NCBI GenBank assembly: GCA_023653785.1
Contig: JAMKCH010001605.1
Span: 1 to 64,000 of the forward strand
Length of the DNA: 64,000 nucleotides
Origin: Ophioderma brevispina
Lineage: Eukaryota; Echinodermata; Ophiuroidea; Amphilepidida; Ophiodermatidae
Direction of reading: 5' to 3'
The translations under genes and the position numbers were made by a program. The first letter of the stretch is position 1, and each line of letters opens with the position of its first letter. The notes under the pieces are model-generated. The model saw only the letters and a program-made list of their open reading frames with translations, had not been told where the DNA came from and searched no databases. Shown one piece after another: positions 58,505 to 64,000 of the stretch.

Positions 58505-58872
58505 TTAAAGAGACATGAGGAGATTTCCAGAAAGAAGCGCCCCCAATTTTTGTCGAACCCCGTTTTTTTGCATATTTGGAATGCTTACCAATGTATTAGA
58601 TCACACCTGAAGTGAATTAGCCGAATACGCTGTCTTTATGTAATAAGATGATGATTTAGTACTTTTATGTCATGACACGACAGAAAGTCAAAGCATGGTT
58701 TTCTATGGGGACGATTGCAATAGCAGGCAAGTTCAAAACAAGGTTTGCGGTTTTTTTTTGTACTTGTTTGTTCATTAAACCTTCAAAACGTTCTCGGTGG
58801 GTGGTCTTGGACCGATCCAGTGAAAATTTAGAGAAATTTGTATCCTCAAAAAATCTCCTCCTGTCACTTTAA
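58505..58872 (-). mobile_element. TTAA-bounded MITE family F1, copy d
   Basis: It lies in reverse orientation, with TTAA at 58505-58508 and 58869-58872. The order of blocks is the reverse complement of copies a-c. The central palindrome is partly lost (ATGTCATGACACGACAGAAA). Confidence 0.88.
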
Positions 58873-59955
58873 GGCTAGAATGTCATGTATTTTCTTACAC
58901 AAGAACAAGGTTCAAATTTAGTTTGTTGATTAAAAATAGCCAATTCCCAATTTTACAAGATTCTTGAACATATGGAGTGTGGCGGATGTATTTAAAATCA
59001 TGCAAAGTAACTCCAAAAACCAAGCTCAAGATTCTGAAATTCCTTTCTACTTCCAATCGGGAGATGCCTTAGTACAAAAAAGCCAAGACCTGAATCGTGT
59101 CACTTTGAACACCATGAAACCAACATACACATTATTAGAGTGATTAATTAACAAAAATAACTCACAACAGCAGTGGGAATTTGAGTGGGCAATTCGATAA
59201 CTAACATCTCAGGAGGCTGGCCATGTGTCAAAGCAGCCTTAATTAGTGGTGATTTGTGTGATACTATGGACTAGGATTATTATTTACTTGGTTTAGAGTA
59301 ATCAGTTAGTGAGTATAAATTCCGGTTTCATCAGGTATGGGTAGAATCCAGGCACACCATATTTGGGGTAGCAGTTTGACCAATCAGAGGTAACCTGCAG
59401 TGAGGTATTAAAATAGAAAAAAATGGTACCTGATTTTGGATTGGGTCTATATATGCATATGTAAATATCTCATATATACATAAATATTTGGGTCTAAGAG
59501 ATTGTTGTATCAATAAAAGTAAATAACGGGCTTTATAATTTTGGTTAGGGTAATTGTTACGAGGCCGAAGTGAGAAATCTATGGTGTTAGCAGAAAGAAA
59601 GAGCTAATTATATTTGGCACAAATTTTTACAACCCTAGGTAATATATGCAACACCATTTCTTGTAAACTGAAAGTATATCTGTAATAAGAAATGACACAA
59701 AACACAAGCATGTTTCACTTTGTGATAATGTCAAATTAAGCAAGTTTAGTAAAATAAGCATATGTAAATGTAAAATATCTTATTAAAGTTGTAATAAGCA
59801 TTAGGTTTTGAGCAATGCTTTAAATCAATCACTTGATTGTTGCAAAAATAATGCATGTTTTAGATGTTGGACCTAATCCTTTTTAGCGTATGTATGTTTT
59901 CATGTGCAGTTTGTAATGAGTTGTCTAACTTATATTGATGTTAACAGCAGCGCTG
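58873..59955. other. AT-rich interval, no gene seen
   Basis: No supported feature. Confidence 0.5.
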
Positions 59956-60045
59956 GCTAACAAAAAGCTGATAGCTGTACTGCTAACAAAAAGCTGGTAG
60001 CTGTACAGCTAACAAAAAGCTGATAGCTGTACACATAGCTGTGGA
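59956..60045 (+). repeat. 26-bp tandem repeat, three units
   Basis: GCTAACAAAAAGCTGATAGC plus TGTAC(T/A) repeats at 59956, 59982 and 60008, followed by a partial CATAGCTGTGG. Confidence 0.9.
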
Positions 60046-60178
60046 CTGAGGCAAAAGCATATATTCATGATGAGGTTGCAATGAATAGAAATTTATGAAC
60101 ATTATGACCTAATAACTGCCCATGGATGCAAAGGTTATATCAAGCCAAGAGAGGAATTGACCAACTTGTAAGTGTAAG

Positions 60179-60403
60179 CTGTCCTGCTACCTATCACCCA
60201 ATGGGGTAGTCCATTTAAATCTTAACCCCCCACCCCGTGAAAAGACTGGTGTGAAGTCTCCCACAAGAGGAGTACAGACTCCAAATTAAATAGCCCATAG
60301 GTAACATGTTTGTAATACACACTCCCTTGTGGGAATTGTGTAAAGCCAGGGGAGGGTGGATTTCAAATTGAATAGCCCAGGGTGAATGGGTGGTAGGAAA
60401 GCC
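60179..60403. mobile_element. foldback family G, member 1
   Basis: The left arm (CCTGCTACCTATCACCCA, GGGGTAGTCCATTTAAATC) is the imperfect complement of the right arm (GATTTCAAATTGAATAGCCC, GAATGGGTGGTAGGAAAGC). The centre has CTCCCACAAGAGG / CCCTTGTGGG, giving further pairing. Confidence 0.65.
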
Positions 60404-60925
60404 TAATCTGCATTTCCTCCTCTGTCACCCACTCCCACCTATAACCACTAGCACCTGCCAGAATTTATCAGGCAAGATTGGAATACATGCAATGTGACAT
60501 ACATCACCCGGAAGCACAAATAAATTCCTTCAAACCGTCACTCAATTCGTATTGGTCAAGAGACGTTCGCCTATACCGGGCTTTCGTTTGCATATCACAT
60601 TGCGTGCGTTTTGCGGCTTGCCTGGGAAATTATGACACCGACTTTACATCCCACCAGGTTGACCAACATTATACCTACCACATGCACGCCTGGTTGACCG
60701 ACATAATTTTGATACTTTCAATATTCTGTTGGCATTACATGGGCATTTATTAGGACCGACATTCTCATTAACAGCTTTGAACACTAAAATGAAATGAAAT
60801 AGTGTTAATGAAAGATGTAAGTAAAACCATTCTCCAGAACAAGCCAAATGGGTTAGGCACACCATAACCTTGTTAATGAATCTGCCCTGCAAGCAAAATT
60901 CAATCAAACCTTTCCACTGCAATGG
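60404..60925. other. spacer, no gene called
   Basis: A 91-codon frame at 60478-60753 lies in slightly GC-richer DNA but has no domain or splice support. Confidence 0.45.
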
Positions 60926-61080
60926 GCCATTCTACTTGAAAACTATACTCCCCTCCATACACCCTGCAGAAGACTTAATTAACTTACAACCCTCAGCAGT
61001 GGACATGAGGATTTCAAATAGAGTTTATCCAAATCTACAGGGGGATATAGATTTCAAACAGATTAGCCCAATTCTATTCA
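60926..61080. mobile_element. foldback family G, member 2
   Basis: GGGCCATTCTACTTGAAAAC and TATACTCCCCT on the left face GGGGGATATAGATTTCAAAC and AGATTAGCCCA on the right. The GATTTCAAA...AGCCCA phrase is shared with member 1. Confidence 0.55.
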
Positions 61081-62450
61081 AACCTTTTTAACTTTATGTA
61101 TATCCTGGTTTAAGAAACAAAATTCCTTTTCTCTCCAATGTTATGTAATGGAACAACTTTCTAGTTTCTATGGTGCATATTGCAGCAAGCTCTTTGCCAA
61201 GGTTTCACTTATTGTGGTGGTGGTAGTGGTTGATGTTTTAAACAATTGAGAAACATTTTCTGAAGTAGCATATCACCATCAATATATATCCACCTGCCTT
61301 GCAATGTTGATGTGGGGATTAAACATGGAACCTTTCTGGTTCTGTGTCTTTGAAAGCACAGACTAAACACATAGATGCATTGTGAGAAATTTGAGAAACA
61401 TTGGCAAAAAAGAGCTTGTTGTCTTTCAAAATATCATCATAATCCATAAAGGCTGCAAATAATTACAGTACACTGAATAAGGCTGTATGTATTATATATA
61501 TTACAGGGTATGAAAAATGCCACAGAAAATCAACATACTGCAAAGCACAATATTTTCACATGGCTTATATTTTAACAGAAGACCAATGATCACTATTTCC
61601 ACAAGGCTGGAAAATCACAAATTCTGACAGTTCATAAAAAGGTAACATATTTCTAACTGCTAGACTTTTTCAGATCCCTTCTTTCCCCGAGATTTCTTTA
61701 CAGCTTCATTTGAGACATGAAAATGTGTGCTTTCCACCGTGGCAACGTGCAGTGCAGGGATGCAACAAACCACTGCAAACTTCCCCCTTCCTCCATTTAG
61801 ACCTGGGCCAAGAGCACTTGCTGATACATGAAACCTACAGTTTGGTTTAAAACTGACAATACACATTATCTTACATCCTCTTCTCCTGTTCATCTTTCTC
61901 CTCCTCCTCCTCTCCCAGAATATCCCAACTGGAGTCACCTTATAACAGGATACTATAATTTGCAATCTTCAGAAGATAGCAAATTAAAGGCAGATCACAA
62001 ATTTCATTTTATGGCACTTTTATCTCCTCTCAATTGCTTACATATTTTTCAGATAACCATGTCATGAGCCTTATCAGAGAATAAGACCTTAAGCAATGCC
62101 ACACACAGCAAAAAGCTGAACATGGTTATGCATTCTTAACAGGGTCATCTACAGTAGATAGCAAATTACTTTAATTACAGTCCATGTGTACGGCAAGATG
62201 TTTATGTCTCTTCTTTTGGATGTGACTCTTCCGCTTTCACAGCAGGTGGAATTCCATTAATATCTACGCGACGGCAATTTCGGCCTTCCAACCAATAGAC
62301 AATGAAAAAGCAGGCCTACGTCCTGCAGCTTTTAATCAGCAAGTTCTACCTGACAATTGTAACAGTTAAGTCCAGCATGACATAGGTCAAAATGTTTTTA
62401 TCATGTATCATGAAGAATATTTTTTAACAAACCGTTTTCTCTACTCTACC
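61081..62450. other. AT-rich interval; weak minus-strand exon candidates only
   Basis: On the minus strand, 61897-61960 can encode an acidic GEEEEEKDEQEKR-like peptide running into AT|GTAAGA. A 101-codon frame (61660-61965) ends in basic residues. The evidence is too thin to call exons. Confidence 0.35.
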
Positions 62451-62606
62451 AGTACTTTTAAGATTTTTCAGCATATTAGAAGAGAATTATTTTATTTTGT
62501 TGTTAGTTTTTTAATACTCTAAAGAAAATAAAGTACTTTTAAGATTTTTCAGCATATTAGAACAGAATTTTTATTTTTTCTAGTTTTTAAATACTCTAAG
62601 AAAAAT
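62451..62606 (+). repeat. 81-bp tandem duplication
   Basis: AGTACTTTTAAGATTTTTCA then GCATATTAGAA occurs at 62451 and 62532. Both units end in TACTCTAA-GAAAA. Confidence 0.9.
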
Positions 62607-63390
62607 ACGGACTGATCTTAATGGAAATGTTTAAGGATGTCAAACATCACATTTTAGTTGTACTTACTCTTTTGCTAGCAATTGTATTTGTTTAGGTGCC
62701 ATCCAAATACCATTTTTTTTCTAAAACAACAAATTGCCACCTATCGGTAAAGGTATACTACTTCTGTTTACAAATGACAATTTCTCCCTTCCTATCCCCA
62801 ACTTAGAAATCCTGGTTACAGCCTACATTACCAACAAATTTTCAATTACTAGTTTTGACTTCCTTGGCAATTTTACATGACTTATAAATTTCATATACTA
62901 TCCAGATATTTTCCAAAGCTTATTACGAATACATGATTACTGGTTTAGACTATACTTTCAATTTTACATTTGTTTCATATACTAGTATTCAGAAATTTCC
63001 TAAACATTGAATAAATCCTCCCAAGGATCTTTATAATGCAGTAAACCCTTAAACATAATTCTCATAATGATAAGTTCCAGGGCAGTTCAAGACAGGGACA
63101 AAAACTACACACATCCATTAGGTTCTCAGCAGGTCTGTCTTAACCTACAGACACACATTGCGATAAAAATCACATAGCAGAAATGCTCTTCATTTCCAAG
63201 AACCTTCTTGAACTAGAATTCCAAGTTGGGAGTTCAAATTCAGGTGACTAGCAATGTGATATATCACAGCCTTGCTATCAGTCAGTAGTTGTGTACATTT
63301 TATGCTTCAACCAAAAGCCTATAGATGTGAGATGATCCTAAAACATGGTAATCCTAAAGTAAGATTCCACTTTTTTTATTCAGTACATTA
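62607..63390. other. AT-rich interval, no gene seen
   Basis: No supported feature. Confidence 0.5.
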
Positions 63391-63782
63391 GGCAAAAAAA
63401 AGTTTGTCTCAGAAGAAATTGGTTTAAGCACATATATGCAAAATGTGTTTTTTGTTTTTATTTTTTTAAATTTTGGACAAATGCTAATGCTAAATGCAGG
63501 ATTTTTGTTGTTGCATTTTTGACAGGAGAAATGCGAAAAAAAAGCAAATGTAAATGAATTTTTTTATTTTGGAAAAATGCTGATGCAAAATGCAAGATTT
63601 TTTTAAAAATTGCACTCTTGGCCAACTTTTTTTATTTTTTCGGCCATTTTGTGGCCAAATTTTCCTTTTTTCGGAATTTAAAAAACAAATTTGAGTAAAA
63701 ACCTACAAAAAAAAATAATGTGCTAAAAACTAATGTTAAAAGCAATGCGCACAGTCGTCTGAAACAAACTTTTTTTCTTGGC
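63391..63782. mobile_element. TIR element family M, copy 2
   Basis: GGCAAAAAAAAGTTTGTCTC (63391-63410) faces GAAACAAACTTTTTTTCTTG then GCC (to 63783). Interior ATGCTAATGC / ATGCTGATGC and TGCA(A/G)GATTTTT blocks suggest a duplicated half. It matches the ends of 9231-9595. Confidence 0.7.
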
Positions 63783-64000
63783 CTCAAATTTTTTTAAATG
63801 CAGGTCAAATGAAAACATTAAACTTCCATTCCCTATATAATATTAAGACAACATAATGTCATTCAATGCCAATGAAACTTGAGTTATAACAGTACAGAAT
63901 CCCATTTTGAAAAGGCACCCATCAAAACTGCACTAATGGCAATCAACACAAGATACCTACAAAAAAGTACAAAGGCTACTGGCTAAAAAAAAAAAAGCTC
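63783..64000. other. AT-rich window end, no gene seen
   Basis: It ends in an A run near the window edge. Nothing else is supported. Confidence 0.5.

Overview
The window looks like intergenic or deep-intronic DNA from a repeat-rich animal genome, and I do not recognise any complete protein-coding gene in it. The base composition is AT-rich with long homopolymers, short open frames dense in stops, tRNA-derived SINEs, a decayed LINE 3' end and many non-autonomous DNA transposons. There is no operon structure, ribosome-binding site or gene packing of a prokaryotic kind. A marine invertebrate, perhaps an echinoderm or hemichordate, is a reasonable guess from the style of the repeats, but nothing here fixes the taxon.

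Layout. Positions 1-12,800 hold a hAT-like MITE (241-456), a dispersed repeat (745-1060), a 140-bp direct repeat pair (2205-2344, 2959-3098), a large foldback (3661-4270), a broken LINE 3' end (6281-6780), a TIR element (9231-9595), a SINE (10610-10898), two neat TIR elements (11202-11714, 11781-11932) and a GC-rich palindrome (12649-12758). Positions 13,300-18,500 are packed with MITEs. Several of these are bounded by TTAA, and one sits inside a copy of another repeat whose unoccupied versions lie elsewhere in the window. Positions 18,800-26,900 contain foldbacks, a single candidate exon (21677-22002, minus strand), a 1.1-kb TIR element with CGCGA-rich ends (23502-24638) and microsatellites. 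Positions 28,600-40,200 hold foldbacks, two abutting minisatellites (31441-32345), copies of dispersed repeats, a CpG-denser stretch (37780-38560) and a small hAT-like MITE (39438-39574).

Positions 42,600-53,300 contain a hairpin (43508-43617), a 162-nt pure A tract (44009-44170), SINEs (one nested in a MITE), more TTAA MITEs, a 303-bp direct repeat pair (49327-50301) and a tandem repeat whose unit carries TGACCTTTGACC-type motifs (51545-52190). Positions 56,200-64,000 hold further foldbacks, short tandem duplications and the second copy of the 9231-9595 family.

There is no gene pathway to describe. The unifying theme is layered insertion of non-autonomous elements. The most informative observation is internal to the window: the TTAA-bounded MITE at 13397-13752 splits a dispersed repeat whose empty-site counterpart is at 46401-46475, which fits a piggyBac-like TTAA target duplication. 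No transposase gene for any of these families is visible.
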